Source: CAYFLR01 sp964343805 (GTDB lineage: Bacteria > Bdellovibrionota_B > Oligoflexia > CAYFLR01). From it: a stretch of 64,000 nucleotides of DNA. The position numbers and the translations under genes were made by a program. Below the pieces are notes generated by a model. The model saw nothing but the letters and a program-made list of their open reading frames with translations, did no database searches and had not been told where the DNA came from. Positions 36,598 through 46,022 of this stretch are shown one piece after another (positions within the stretch are counted from its first letter, which is position 1; the number at the start of each line of letters is the position of its first letter). The stretch spans positions 1-64,000 of the forward strand of contig CAYFLR010000012.1 of the NCBI GenBank assembly GCA_964343805.1, written 5' to 3'.

Positions 36598-37700
36598 TTA
36601 ACTCCTCCTTTACTGGGGTGTGAGAAATGATAACAGAAGCTTTGAACTCGATTGATATAGCGAGTGGCTTCTTTTAATTTTTTGCTTTTTCTCCATTCAC
36701 TTCCCTGTTTACGAAGGATATTACTGACTCTGGCTGCACCTGAATTGTAGCTGGCCAATAAGAGATCACTGAATGCCTCTCTGGGGTCTTGATAATGTTT
36801 CTTTATTCGCTTTTTGCGGTACGGATGATTCCAATACTTGATTATGTAATTAATGAAAGAAGATCCTCCTTTGATGGATTGAGAGGGATTAAGCCGCCAA
36901 TCATTTTCCGCGTTGATTTTATCTTTTCGAACTAATCTCTTAATTTTCCGATAAGGGTTTCTCACACTGGCAGGATGAATGGACCAATCTGGAAATTTGG
37001 TTTGAATTTGGGTAGCTGCGATAGGAGTAATTTGGGTGAGTCCTAAGGCTTTGGATCTACTCACTGCTTTGGTATTAAAGCCCGATTCTTGCGCTATTAA
37101 TCCAGCAATGAGTGCAGGATTTAAATTTTCTTCTTTTGCGATTTTACTGATATTTTCAATGAGGGTAGAAGGTGGAGAGAAGGGAGTCACATCTTTGATA
37201 TTCCACTCTTCATGATGGGGACATTCAGGGGCTTTAAACTCTTTGGCCACAAAGACTTCTTTCTTGGTATTTCCATAGGTAAAAAAGATTTTATGAGATT
37301 TGGCATCCAGGAGTTTGAGTTTATTTATCTTGAGAGTTAAAGTTCTTCTTTCAGGATCTAGTTCCATTTTGGCAGTTTTAAGCCACTTTTTACCTAGATC
37401 ATGACCTTCATAAAAAATTCGGATGTCTGGATTGATCCCAAACCCACCCAAATCGGTGATTGTGAGAACAAAGTCTCCGGTTTTGTGAATCATCTGTCTA
37501 GGGGGACTAAAATTTAGCGAGACGGCTTCTCTTGGCTTAGTTTCAGGTAAATTGTAGGTTGAATAGTGGCTAAACTCATCCACTGGTTTATAGGAGTGTA
37601 TGGCTCCAAAGGGAGTGCTTGGTCCCGCGCAGCTGCATAAAAGAGTTGAAATTAACCAAATAGCAAGAGGGGGGAATAGCATTAATTTAAATAGACCCAT
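36594..37700 (-). CDS. Lytic transglycosylase lipoprotein (SLT domain)
   Basis: Signal peptide with lipobox LCSC at residue 24. Residues 55-155 form a beta-rich domain of unknown type. The SLT domain spans about 180-360: catalytic Glu205 in LIAQESGFN, then GLTQITP and LLASYNSGAARV. Enzymes of this kind cleave the glycan of peptidoglycan to leave 1,6-anhydro ends. The insert between GLTQITP and the last motif is longer than usual and basic (NPYRKIKRLVRKDK). Its gene starts a probable three-gene unit with the PilZ and DUF362 genes. Confidence 0.9.
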   Translation of the reverse strand: MGLFKLMLFPPLAIWLISTLLCSCAGPSTPFGAIHSYKPVDEFSHYSTYNLPETKPREAVSLNFSPPRQMIHKTGDFVLTITDLGGFGINPDIRIFYEGHDLGKKWLKTAKMELDPERRTLTLKINKLKLLDAKSHKIFFTYGNTKKEVFVAKEFKAPECPHHEEWNIKDVTPFSPPSTLIENISKIAKEENLNPALIAGLIAQESGFNTKAVSRSKALGLTQITPIAATQIQTKFPDWSIHPASVRNPYRKIKRLVRKDKINAENDWRLNPSQSIKGGSSFINYIIKYWNHPYRKKRIKKHYQDPREAFSDLLLASYNSGAARVSNILRKQGSEWRKSKKLKEATRYINRVQSFCYHFSHPSKGGVK

Positions 37701-38027
37701 TTAATGTCCTCTAAATATGGGTTGCTTTTTCCTCTTACTTATTTAATCGTCCAGGTAAAAATCAGCTTTATAGTGAAAAAAGAGAGTGAAAAATAGCTGA
37801 TATAACCAGATAAAAACAAAGGTATTTATAGAAATATTAAAGTTTTTTTATTCAAAAACCTACAAAAACTTTAGGATCTGTAATTTTACGCCTTTTTTTT
37901 CCTGTAGGTCCTTTTCTTTGTCACTTACCGCCAATTATTAAGAAATTTTAACGGGTTTTTAATCTTAATCTAAGGTGTTTAGCGTAGAATTAAACTAAAG
38001 CTTAAACAGAATCGGAAGGAGCAAATA
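37701..38027. other. 327-base divergent intergenic region
   Basis: AT-rich, between the transglycosylase and CBS genes. It must hold both promoters, but I see no -35/-10 pair that I would defend. There are two short T-tracts and no convincing hairpin or small ORF. Confidence 0.5.
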
Positions 38028-38546
38028 ATGAGAGCTAATAGTTATTCTATGTCGATTAAGGATATCCATCATTTAGTAAGTTCCATTTCACCTTATATCA
38101 ATCTCTACCCTCAATCAAAAGAGTATGTGCAAACTTTCATGAAAGAGGATATGCCCACTGTTCATCCCGGCGAGTCTTTGAAATCCGCTATTGAGAAAAT
38201 GCACAATCGAGAGTTGCAAGCCATTGCAATTATTGATGAAGATAGACAGTATTGGGGTATTTTATCTCTTGCTTGGTGTAAAAAAGAGATGATAGCCGCC
38301 TTCAAACAAGAGCAGGATGAAATTCAAATTAAGGATATTCTACTTAAATTGGACAAATCACCCACCTTATTACCCCAGTCTAATACCAAAGAGGCCATTG
38401 AAGTGTTTGAGCAATTCGGTATGAGTTATATCCCTGTAGTGGATGAACATAACTTTTTTATCGGTATGATCTCTCGCACCGACCTGGTTGGATTTCTGTT
38501 TTATAAACATGAATTGGCAGATATGGAGGATGAAGCCTTTTTATAA
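38028..38546 (+). CDS. Paired CBS-domain protein
   Basis: AAGGAG lies before the ATG at 38028. The 172-residue product has no other domain: the two CBS motifs are at about residues 45-95 (MPTVHPGESLKSAIEKMHNR with AIAIIDEDRQYWGIL) and 108-160 (SPTLLPQSNTKEAIEVFEQF with SYIPVVDEHNFFIGMIS). CBS pairs bind adenine nucleotides or S-adenosyl compounds and transmit energy status; the target is unknown. A strong terminator follows. Confidence 0.9.
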   Translation: MRANSYSMSIKDIHHLVSSISPYINLYPQSKEYVQTFMKEDMPTVHPGESLKSAIEKMHNRELQAIAIIDEDRQYWGILSLAWCKKEMIAAFKQEQDEIQIKDILLKLDKSPTLLPQSNTKEAIEVFEQFGMSYIPVVDEHNFFIGMISRTDLVGFLFYKHELADMEDEAFL

Positions 38547-38601
38547 TGCTGCATCTGCCGAGTTCGGATAATCCCCCTACTTCGGTCATCCTCCTCCCTC
38601 C

Positions 38602-38642
38602 AAAAAATAGCTGAAATGCCCATATTTCAGCTATTTTTTTTT
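38602..38642 (+). terminator. Rho-independent terminator
   Basis: AAAATAGCTGAAAT and ATTTCAGCTATTTT form a perfect stem around a six-base loop, followed by a run of T. It ends transcription from the CBS gene before the oligopeptidase gene. Confidence 0.9.
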
Positions 38643-38710
38643 GCTTTTTGCTCCTGCATATGAGATAGATCTATGGTTAAATTTGAAATCTAGAGATGAA
38701 GGAGAGAAGC

Positions 38711-40746
38711 ATGGATTTTCCAATAGCCGAGAAACGCCCTCAAAAATTACAAACTTTTGATGATATAAGAGTCGATAATTACTACTGGATGAAGGATCGA
38801 GAAAATCCAGAGGTTGTTAATTATCTCAATCAGGAAAATGAGTACACCGATCACGTTCTTGCTCCGGTCAAAAAACTTTAGTTGCTGAAATGAGGGAGCG
38901 GATTAAAGAGGATGAAGACAGCTACCCCTACCTGCAGGGTGATTATTTTTACTATTACCGTTATGAAAAAGGGAGTGAATACCCTTGTTACTATCGAAAA
39001 TATAAAAGTTTAGAGGCGGAAGAAGAGGTCTTATTAGATGTGAATAAAATGGCGGAAGGTCATGAATATTATGATCTAGCAAATTACCAAGTGAGTGATA
39101 ATGGTAATATTGTAGCCTATGCTGTNNNNNNNNNNCTGTGGATGTGCAAGGACGAAGAAAGTACACCATCTCTTTCAAAGATTTAAAAACTGGAAAGGTC
39201 TTGGATCATCAAATTCAAGATGCCACTGCTAATTTTGATTGGGCCGCTGATAACAACACACTTTTCTATTCTAACCAAGACAAACAAACTTTACGATCTC
39301 ATCAAATTTGTCGTTTTGATTTAGCGAGTGGTACTGACCAGGTTATTTTTGAAGAAAAAGATGACACCTTTTCTTGCTATGTCTGGAAAACAAGATCAAA
39401 AAAAGTTTGTACTTTTAATCTCTGAAAGCACTATGACTTCAGAGTATCGCTACTTACCAGCAGATGCACCTGCTACAGATCCAATTATCTTTCAAGAAAG
39501 AGAGAGAGGACATGAGTACTATGTCGATCATGGGGGAGAGGAATTTTTTGTACTCACCAATTGGGACGCCAAAAATTTCCGTCTAATGAAAACCACCGAA
39601 GATAAAACCCCAAAGGGAAATTGGCAAGAAGTGATACCCCATGATGAAGATATTTTATTAGAAGGTCATGAAGTTTTTGCTAACTTTATTGCCATTGCCT
39701 CTCGTAAAGAGGGTTTATCTCAGGTACTAGTTTTGGATAAAGAGTCTAAAGAGTCTCATTTTGTGGAATTCCCAGATGCTTCCTATGTTTGCTTTTTGGG
39801 CCCTAACCGGCAATACGAGACCGATGAATTACGTATGCGTTACCAGGCTCTCACCACACCCACTACTGTCTATGATTACCATGTAAAAGATCGTAAATTG
39901 ACATTGAAAAAACAAAAAGAGGTGTTGGGAGATTTTGATCCGCAAGATTATGAATCGCAGCGTCATTTTGCTACCACCAGTGATGGAGTGCAAATACCGA
40001 TTTCTGTAGTTTATAAAAAAGGCATTAAACGAAATAAAACTAATCCCTGTTTATTGTACGGATATGGGTCCTATGGTTTCAGCATGGATCCTTGGTTTAA
40101 TGCCGATCGTTTGAGCCTATTAGATCGCGGTTTTGTGTTTGCTCTGGCTCATATTCGTGGTGGCTCTGAAAAGGGAAGATACTGGTACGAAGAAGGCCGA
40201 CAATTAAACAAGAAGAATACCTTCACTGATTTTATTACCTGTGCAGAATTTATGATAAATAGTGGTTATACTGAAAGAGATCATCTTTATGCTATGGGGG
40301 GCAGTGCAGGAGGTTTACTGATGGGAGCGGTAGTTAATATGCGCCCAGACCTTTTTCATGGAATTTCAGCTGCTGTTCCATTTGTGGATGTGATTACCAC
40401 TATGCTAGATGATTCTATTCCCCTCACCACTGGAGAGTATGACGAGTGGGGAAATCCTAATAAAAGAGAATATTATGATTACATAAAATCTTACTCCCCC
40501 TATGATAATGTAAAAGAGCAAGCCTACCCGCATATGCTGGTAACCACGGGTTTTCATGACTCTCAGGTGCAGTATTGGGAGCCTGCTAAATGGGTAGCTA
40601 AATTACGTGAGCTTAAAACCGATAATAATCATGTGCTGCTCAAAACCGAAATGGAAGCGGGACATGGAGGGAAAACCGGTCGATTTAAATCCTTAGAAGA
40701 TACTGCTTTAATCTATTCCTTTTTCCTTCACATTGAGAGAAGATAG
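38711..40746 (+). pseudogene. ptrB: Oligopeptidase B (prolyl oligopeptidase family), broken by two homopolymer indels
   Basis: The ATG at 38711 has AAGGAGA six bases upstream. The sequence matches oligopeptidase B: FDDIRVDNYYWMKDRENPEV at the N-terminus, then MRERIKEDEDSYP, a propeller region and a C-terminal hydrolase. Catalytic residues are visible: Ser in GGSAGGLLMGA, Asp in VTTGFHDSQVQYWEP and His in EAGHGGKTGRF. The enzyme cuts small peptides after Lys or Arg. Two frame breaks interrupt it: at about 38873-38878 one A is missing (six instead of seven) and at about 39395-39401 one A is extra (seven instead of six); a 10-N gap (39126-39135) lies between. Both indels are in A-runs, so sequencing error is as likely as real decay. 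Confidence 0.85.
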
Positions 40747-40840
40747 ATCCTGAGGGTTTGGGTAATTGCTTGTCCCTTGCAAAACAGAATGATAAACTAA
40801 ATCTGTAAAAATCATTGCAATTTTTGGAAGGGGACCTTCT

Positions 40841-41898
40841 ATGGGTATGAATAACGCCGTCTTTTTAGAGGTTATCGAGTGGGTTGACCAAACCGGAAAA
40901 GAATTAGTAAAAAGAGTACCTGAAGAGGGCTCTGGGGAAATTAAATTCGGAGCTTCTCTCACCGTAAGAGAGAATCAGGCAGCAGTTTTTTTCTACCAGG
41001 GCGAAGTGGTTGAAGTATTTGGCGCGGGGCGCCATGTGCTTAAAACAGGTAATATCCCTGTTTTAACCAAAATACTCAGCCTTCCTTGGGGCATGACCAG
41101 CCCTCTTCGAGCAGAAGTCTATTTTGCCAATCTTAAAACTTTTACCAATTTAAAATGGGGCACCAGAGATCCTGTGGCTTTTAAGGATTCTGAATTGGGT
41201 TTAGTGAGACTCAGGGCTTTTGGCATTTTTAATATCCAAATAAAGCAGCCTAAATTACTGATCAACAGTCTGGTGGGAGCCCAAGGGCTTTTTACTACTA
41301 AGGATATTGATGAGTATTTAAACCGGGTGGTGGTTTCAAGGTTCAATGATTATATGGGAGAAAACCTAGACTCCATTTTGAATTTACCTGCTCAATATGA
41401 TGAGTTTTCAGAAGGATTACTGGGCCGATTGAAAAGTGATTTTTCTAAATTTGGGATGGAAATAACTGAACTGTTTATTAACTCTATCACCCCACCTCCT
41501 GAAGTCCAGAAGGCCATTGACGATCGCAGTCGAATGGGTGTTTTTGATGATATGGATAAATTAATGAAGATGAAAGCAGCCATGGCCATGGAAAAAGCTG
41601 CCGAAAATGAAGGGGGAGGAGGAGCTGGATTTGGATTGGCTATGGGAATGGGACCGTTAGCCAATGTTGCGAATCAAGCAACAGCTCCTAGTAACAATAG
41701 TAATCAAACCAATCAAAATAATAATCAAAAAGTGAATTGCCCAAAATGTTCAGCATTGGTGGGCAGCAATGATAATTTCTGCTCGGGTTGTGGGCATAAA
41801 ATNNNNNNNNNNCTTCTCCCAAAAAATTCTGTTCTGAATGTGGGGCCGAAAACAAAGATCAAGCCAAGTTCTGTAGCCAGTGTGGAGCTGCGATGTGA
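40841..41898 (+). CDS. SPFH-domain protein with C-terminal double zinc ribbon
   Basis: GGAAGGGG lies before the ATG at 40841. The SPFH (band-7) domain covers about residues 20-240 (FGASLTVRENQAAVFFYQGE, VRLRAFGIFNIQIK, FSKFGMEITELFINSITPPP). A Gly/Asn/Gln linker follows, then zinc ribbons: CPKCSALVG with CSGCGHK before the 10-N gap (41803-41812) and, in the next frame, FCSECGAENKDQAKFCSQCG after it. The stop is at 41896-41898. It belongs to the SPFH/zinc-ribbon group related to YdjI of Bacillus, which goes with membrane-stress genes there. The stop overlaps the next gene's GTG start. Confidence 0.82.
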
Positions 41899-43127
41899 GA
41901 TCTCTTAATATTGTTATTGATCACCAGTGTCCGCAATGTGGTGCACCGGTAGAACTTGCTGAGAGTGATCGCCTTTTACTCTGTGAATACTGTCGGGTGA
42001 AATCCTATTTACTACCGCAAGACATATTTCATTACGCCTTTCCTAATAACATACCAGAACATGAAGATCTGATTATGGTGCCTTATTGGCGATTTAAAGG
42101 AATGGAGTTTTCTTGTAGGACAAATGGAATCAAAAGTCGGGCGGTGGATTTTAGTCGCCTGGCACTCGGGCTGAGCGAATTTCCTTCTTCTATGGGAGTG
42201 CGTAGTCAGGTCTTACATTTTCACTATGCCAGACCCGACGAAGAGGGAAGATTTCTTGCTCCCAATAGCGATCGAAAAAAAATCCTGGCCATTAGTGAAG
42301 GGCATGTGGATAAGGATACCTTTCACCGAGGTTATATTGGTGAGACCGAGAGTCTCCTTTATTTCCCTTTTTACCTAGAAGATTATATCTTTGATGGAGT
42401 GACCAATAAGCCGGTTTCTCCCAAGCTCCCTTACGAATACGAGCTTTTTAAAGTGGGAGCAGCCAATGATACTGAGGAAATAATTCCCGTTCATTTTGTG
42501 CCCACACTCTGTCATCATTGTGGCTGGGATATGAGTGGAGATCGAGATTCTCTGGTATTAACTTGCAGTAACTGTAAATCAGTCTGGCTTCCCCTTAAAG
42601 ATGGTTGGAAGAGAGTTGAGGCCGTTTACTTTGCAGGCGAACTCCAAGGCGAACTCTACCTTCCATTTTGGCAAATGGAGGTGGAAGTGGCGGGCATTCG
42701 TCTCAATAGTTATGAGGATTTGCTAGATATAGCCAATATACCAAGGCGTTTGCAGCCGACTTGGGAGGTGGATCATTTTTCCTTTTGGTCTTTAGCTTTT
42801 AAAATGAGACCCAAAGAGTTTATGAGATTTAATTCTCATTTAACAGTGATGCAACCTCATTATGAGGAAGAAGAAGGGTTGCCAGAAGGAGAGATTCAGG
42901 CTGTCAATATTTGCCCGAAAGAGGCTTTAGAAACCTGTAAAATCAGTCTGGCCAATGTTCTTTCTGATAAAGACTTACTGGTAGATTTACCAGATATAGA
43001 ATTTAAACTAAAATCTTTTCGTCTAGTTTATATGCCCTTTACCATGAGCCGGAATGAACTCAGTCAAGAGATGTTTAATCTTCATTTACAAAAAAGTGTA
43101 TTTAAACTTTCACATCATTTAAAGTAA
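41895..43127 (+). CDS. Zinc-ribbon protein coupled to the SPFH gene
   Basis: The GTG at 41895 overlaps the upstream stop codon (ATGTGA) and has GGAG seven bases before it, so translation is probably coupled. The product is about 410 residues without signal or membrane segments. It begins with a zinc ribbon (CPQCGAPVELAESDRLLLCEYC) and has a second one in the middle (LCHHCGWDMSGDRDSLVLTCSNC). The rest is beta-rich with many aromatic residues (VPYWRFKGMEFSC, LPFWQMEVEV). Similar zinc-ribbon proteins accompany SPFH proteins in other bacteria; the molecular function is unknown. Confidence 0.78.
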   Translation: MRSLNIVIDHQCPQCGAPVELAESDRLLLCEYCRVKSYLLPQDIFHYAFPNNIPEHEDLIMVPYWRFKGMEFSCRTNGIKSRAVDFSRLALGLSEFPSSMGVRSQVLHFHYARPDEEGRFLAPNSDRKKILAISEGHVDKDTFHRGYIGETESLLYFPFYLEDYIFDGVTNKPVSPKLPYEYELFKVGAANDTEEIIPVHFVPTLCHHCGWDMSGDRDSLVLTCSNCKSVWLPLKDGWKRVEAVYFAGELQGELYLPFWQMEVEVAGIRLNSYEDLLDIANIPRRLQPTWEVDHFSFWSLAFKMRPKEFMRFNSHLTVMQPHYEEEEGLPEGEIQAVNICPKEALETCKISLANVLSDKDLLVDLPDIEFKLKSFRLVYMPFTMSRNELSQEMFNLHLQKSVFKLSHHLK

Positions 43128-43142
43128 AAAATAGGTGGACTT

Positions 43143-43790
43143 ATGCATCTCAGTGACATGACAGATTGGATAGCTGAAAAACTAAAGGACCTCGATCCCA
43201 CTCCTTCGAAAGACTTAAAACTAACTAACTTAAGGACGGGGGGAGTCTTTCATATGGGGTTTTATGGGGCCAACCAAGAAGAATTAGACTGTGAGGTCTC
43301 TTTGCGTCATTTGCTTCTCGTAGAAAAAAACTTTTCTGCCAGGTGTCAGATCTATACGAGCACAGGGCTCACCCTCTGGTTAGACCTTGAATTTGATGAT
43401 CCAGTCCGAGCCGAGATAAGTTTGGAGCCTGCTCTTTATTTATCAGAGCTCGGTATTGATAAAATAAACCATTCAAAATCACCTTTGACTCTCACTTATA
43501 AAGGCGAATCCTACTCCCTATATAAAGAGGAAAATGGGACACTGTATAAGAACTGTGATAAAAATGTGATTTGGAATGGCAAAAGGTTTGACCCTAACTG
43601 GTGTTTGAAAGGTGATGACCCTAACATGGGGTGTTCTTTTGATCGTTTAAGTTATCAAAAAGAGGGGAGTGAGGAAGGAATTATTAAACTCCTCATTGAA
43701 AAAAACCGCCCCCCTGTGATTCATTGTTACCAAGAACTCAAAGAGGAGCGGATTCAAATTTTTGCACTGGAAAGAGATTTGTTAACCTAA
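43143..43790 (+). CDS. Hypothetical protein, third gene of the SPFH cassette
   Basis: The ATG at 43143 lies 16 bases after the zinc-ribbon gene with GGTGG upstream, so it is likely in the same unit. The 215-residue product is soluble and has five scattered cysteines. Its sequence (TLWLDLEFDDPVRAEISLEP, LYKNCDKNVIWNGKRFDPNW) suggests a mainly beta fold. I recognise no family. Confidence 0.7.
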   Translation: MHLSDMTDWIAEKLKDLDPTPSKDLKLTNLRTGGVFHMGFYGANQEELDCEVSLRHLLLVEKNFSARCQIYTSTGLTLWLDLEFDDPVRAEISLEPALYLSELGIDKINHSKSPLTLTYKGESYSLYKEENGTLYKNCDKNVIWNGKRFDPNWCLKGDDPNMGCSFDRLSYQKEGSEEGIIKLLIEKNRPPVIHCYQELKEERIQIFALERDLLT

Positions 43791-43794
43791 TCTC

Positions 43795-44262
43795 TTAGAA
43801 GCACTTATCAGCACCATATTCGATACAGTCGCCAAAGTTATCATATCTTTTGCAGAATCTTCGACAGGTAATATTATCACCGCAAGCATCCATTCCAATT
43901 TTCTTACAGTCTCCCCAGCGATCTCTTTTTACACATCTTTTACGGCATCTAGTAAATTCGCCACCACAAAAATCAGCCGCATATCTTTCACATCTATTAT
44001 GCACGTTCCAAGAGGCGCATCGGGCTATACATTTTGCTTTATAGGCACAAAAAGCTTCGCCATACTGCTCACAACGGCCCCATTGATTTCTTACGATACA
44101 GGGTCTTTTGCATTTTTTATCGGCATCTGATTCAACGTGTCGTTTACAACGAACTAAAGTTCCATTAACTCGTCTTGATTGACCTTCATAAAGGGTTAAG
44201 GCAAAAGCGTTACTGGTAATAAAGCTGGCCACTAGTAAAATGAATAGTTTTGTTGATTTCAT
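43795..44262 (-). CDS. Secreted protein made of four cysteine repeats
   Basis: The start is the ATG at 44262, with GAGGAG upstream; a longer reading to 44445 has no site and precedes a good signal peptide (LFILLVASFITSNAFA). The mature 135 residues contain 16 repeat cysteines in four units with near-constant spacing C-x3-C-x8-C-x7-C-x5/6: CKRPC.., CIARC.., CRKRC.., CRRFC... Each unit has an aromatic residue before the third Cys and a Tyr, Ile or Gly shortly after it. It is very basic. The design recalls disulfide-rich toxins, inhibitors or wall-binding peptides, but I cannot name a family. Confidence 0.78.
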   Translation of the reverse strand: MKSTKLFILLVASFITSNAFALTLYEGQSRRVNGTLVRCKRHVESDADKKCKRPCIVRNQWGRCEQYGEAFCAYKAKCIARCASWNVHNRCERYAADFCGGEFTRCRKRCVKRDRWGDCKKIGMDACGDNITCRRFCKRYDNFGDCIEYGADKCF

Positions 44263-44462
44263 GATTTTATCTCCTCTTTGGTTCAAGACCCATTCAGGTG
44301 GAATTTTGTAACATATTGAAAATAAAATGTCAAATGGGAATAATTGGTTAAAAGTATAAAAAGATTTAATTAAAGGTAAACTCAAAATAATAGACAACTC
44401 CCCTATTATATGGTAATCATTAGACATTTCTCTAATCAGACCCATGAAGGTAGAGCCGTTCT

Positions 44463-45182
44463 ATGATTAAATTTGCCCTCTATTACATTCCCCCTTATTC
44501 TCCTTTTTCTCAATCATTTTACCAGGTTGGTAGTCGATTACTGGGCTATGATATTTATGAAAAATCTGAAATTGAAGAAACGCTTCTTTTTGAAGGGTAT
44601 TCCAAGGATCATGCTTTGGCTGCCAAGGAATATGGGTTTCATTTGACTATTGGAGATGCCCTCTATCTTGATTCTGATGACCTTCCCTTGGTTAGGCAAG
44701 AAATTAAGTCACTTTTATCGGTGTTAGATCCTGCCAAAGAGATGAAATTAACTGCCAGGCCTAATGAACACATAGTACAGATTGCTGGTCAGCAGAAAAA
44801 TGTGTTGGTGGCGAGATATGAGGCCAATTTATTTCTTCATATCTTCCATGCTTTGGTGGTTGCTCGTCTACATCCTTTAGGCAAAGGCTCTCTTTACACT
44901 GAACAAATTGCCAAAGGTAAATTCCCACCTCAGCCAGAGTTTCTCGCCCATCGACTGAATAAATTTTACACCTACACCGGCTTGGATCATTATATGCCCC
45001 ATTTTACTTTGTTAAATCCTGTGCCCTATGATTTACAGCATGAAATATTACCTCTGGTGAGAGAGTTGGTAGAACCTCACTGCCCATCTGAGATCGTGGT
45101 GGATAATTTTTATTTAGTGGTGCAAAAGCAGGAGGGGGGCTATTTTGAGATTCTAGAACATTTTCGCAGAAAGGGGACTTAA
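44463..45182 (+). CDS. 2H phosphoesterase-like (DUF1045-like) protein
   Basis: The 239-residue product has the paired HxTx motifs of the 2H superfamily: YGFHLTIGDA (His60, Thr62) and YMPHFTLLNP (His180, Thr182). The surrounding words (ALYYIPP at the start, YGFH) resemble the DUF1045 group, which is known from phosphonate-utilisation loci. 2H enzymes act on cyclic nucleotides or RNA 2',3'-ends. No phosphonate genes are visible here, but the next gene, which starts one base later, encodes a PHP phosphoesterase, so the two may act on one phospho-substrate in sequence. Confidence 0.7.
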   Translation: MIKFALYYIPPYSPFSQSFYQVGSRLLGYDIYEKSEIEETLLFEGYSKDHALAAKEYGFHLTIGDALYLDSDDLPLVRQEIKSLLSVLDPAKEMKLTARPNEHIVQIAGQQKNVLVARYEANLFLHIFHALVVARLHPLGKGSLYTEQIAKGKFPPQPEFLAHRLNKFYTYTGLDHYMPHFTLLNPVPYDLQHEILPLVRELVEPHCPSEIVVDNFYLVVQKQEGGYFEILEHFRRKGT

Positions 45183-45183
45183 T

Positions 45184-45954
45184 TTGGTGCAAACTCATTT
45201 GAAGTTAGCTGTTGATACTCATTGCCACAGTGTGGCTAGTGTTCATGCTCTCACCACCATCAAAGAGGTGGTGGATATTTCAAAAGCTGCCGACTTGGAA
45301 GGTGTTGTGATTTCAGATCATCATCCATCTTTGCAATTTGAAGGCGAAGGATATAGGGTGGATGCTCCTGATGATGCCTATTTTTACGTTTTTTGTCGCA
45401 GACTCAATATGGATCAAGAATCCTTCAAAGTATACAAAGGGATAGAGCTCAATCTCCTCGATCATGAACCTTGGGTGAGTCCTATTCATGAAAAATATTG
45501 CGATTTTTTTGATATTAAACTAGCTGGAATCCACTTCTTTCCCCACCTATTTAAAAAGAACCATTCAGCTAAGCAAAATACTGAATTTATGGTTAATGCC
45601 ATATCCTCCGGAGAGAGGCGCCCTTTTCATATTCTGACTCATCCAGTTATAAAAGAATTTCCTGTTGATATAGAATCCATTGTGAAAGCCTGTGCGAGTA
45701 GAAATATTGCACTGGAAGTGAATAATTCTCATTTAAGATATAGAGAGGATGCCAGAGAGTTAATCTCAAACATGCTCAAATGGGCTTTGAAATTTAAGGC
45801 TTTTATTTCAGTTGGAACGGATGCTCATGTTCCGAATGAGATCGGAGATCTCACTCTAGCCACTCAACTGTTAAGTGAATTGAACTATCCTCATGAGTTA
45901 ATTATCAACTCTTCTACAGAAAGATTTAATCAATTTTTAAATGGTAATTTTTAA
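45184..45954 (+). CDS. PHP-domain phosphoesterase
   Basis: The start is a TTG at 45184 or the adjacent GTG at 45187; AAGGGG lies upstream within the end of the previous gene. The 256-residue product is a complete PHP domain of the YcdX type: DTHCHS near the N-terminus, ISDHHPS, KGIELN, AGIHFF, LTHP and GTDAHVPNEIG supply the metal-binding His, Asp and Glu residues for a trinuclear site. Members hydrolyse phosphomonoesters. It is co-directional with and directly abuts the 2H-like gene. Confidence 0.87.
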   Translation: MVQTHLKLAVDTHCHSVASVHALTTIKEVVDISKAADLEGVVISDHHPSLQFEGEGYRVDAPDDAYFYVFCRRLNMDQESFKVYKGIELNLLDHEPWVSPIHEKYCDFFDIKLAGIHFFPHLFKKNHSAKQNTEFMVNAISSGERRPFHILTHPVIKEFPVDIESIVKACASRNIALEVNNSHLRYREDARELISNMLKWALKFKAFISVGTDAHVPNEIGDLTLATQLLSELNYPHELIINSSTERFNQFLNGNF

Positions 45955-46022
45955 AATTTTATAGATCCAAATCCGAGCAGACATGATACAATTATAGAAC
46001 GCAAATTAGTAAAGAGGAGACC

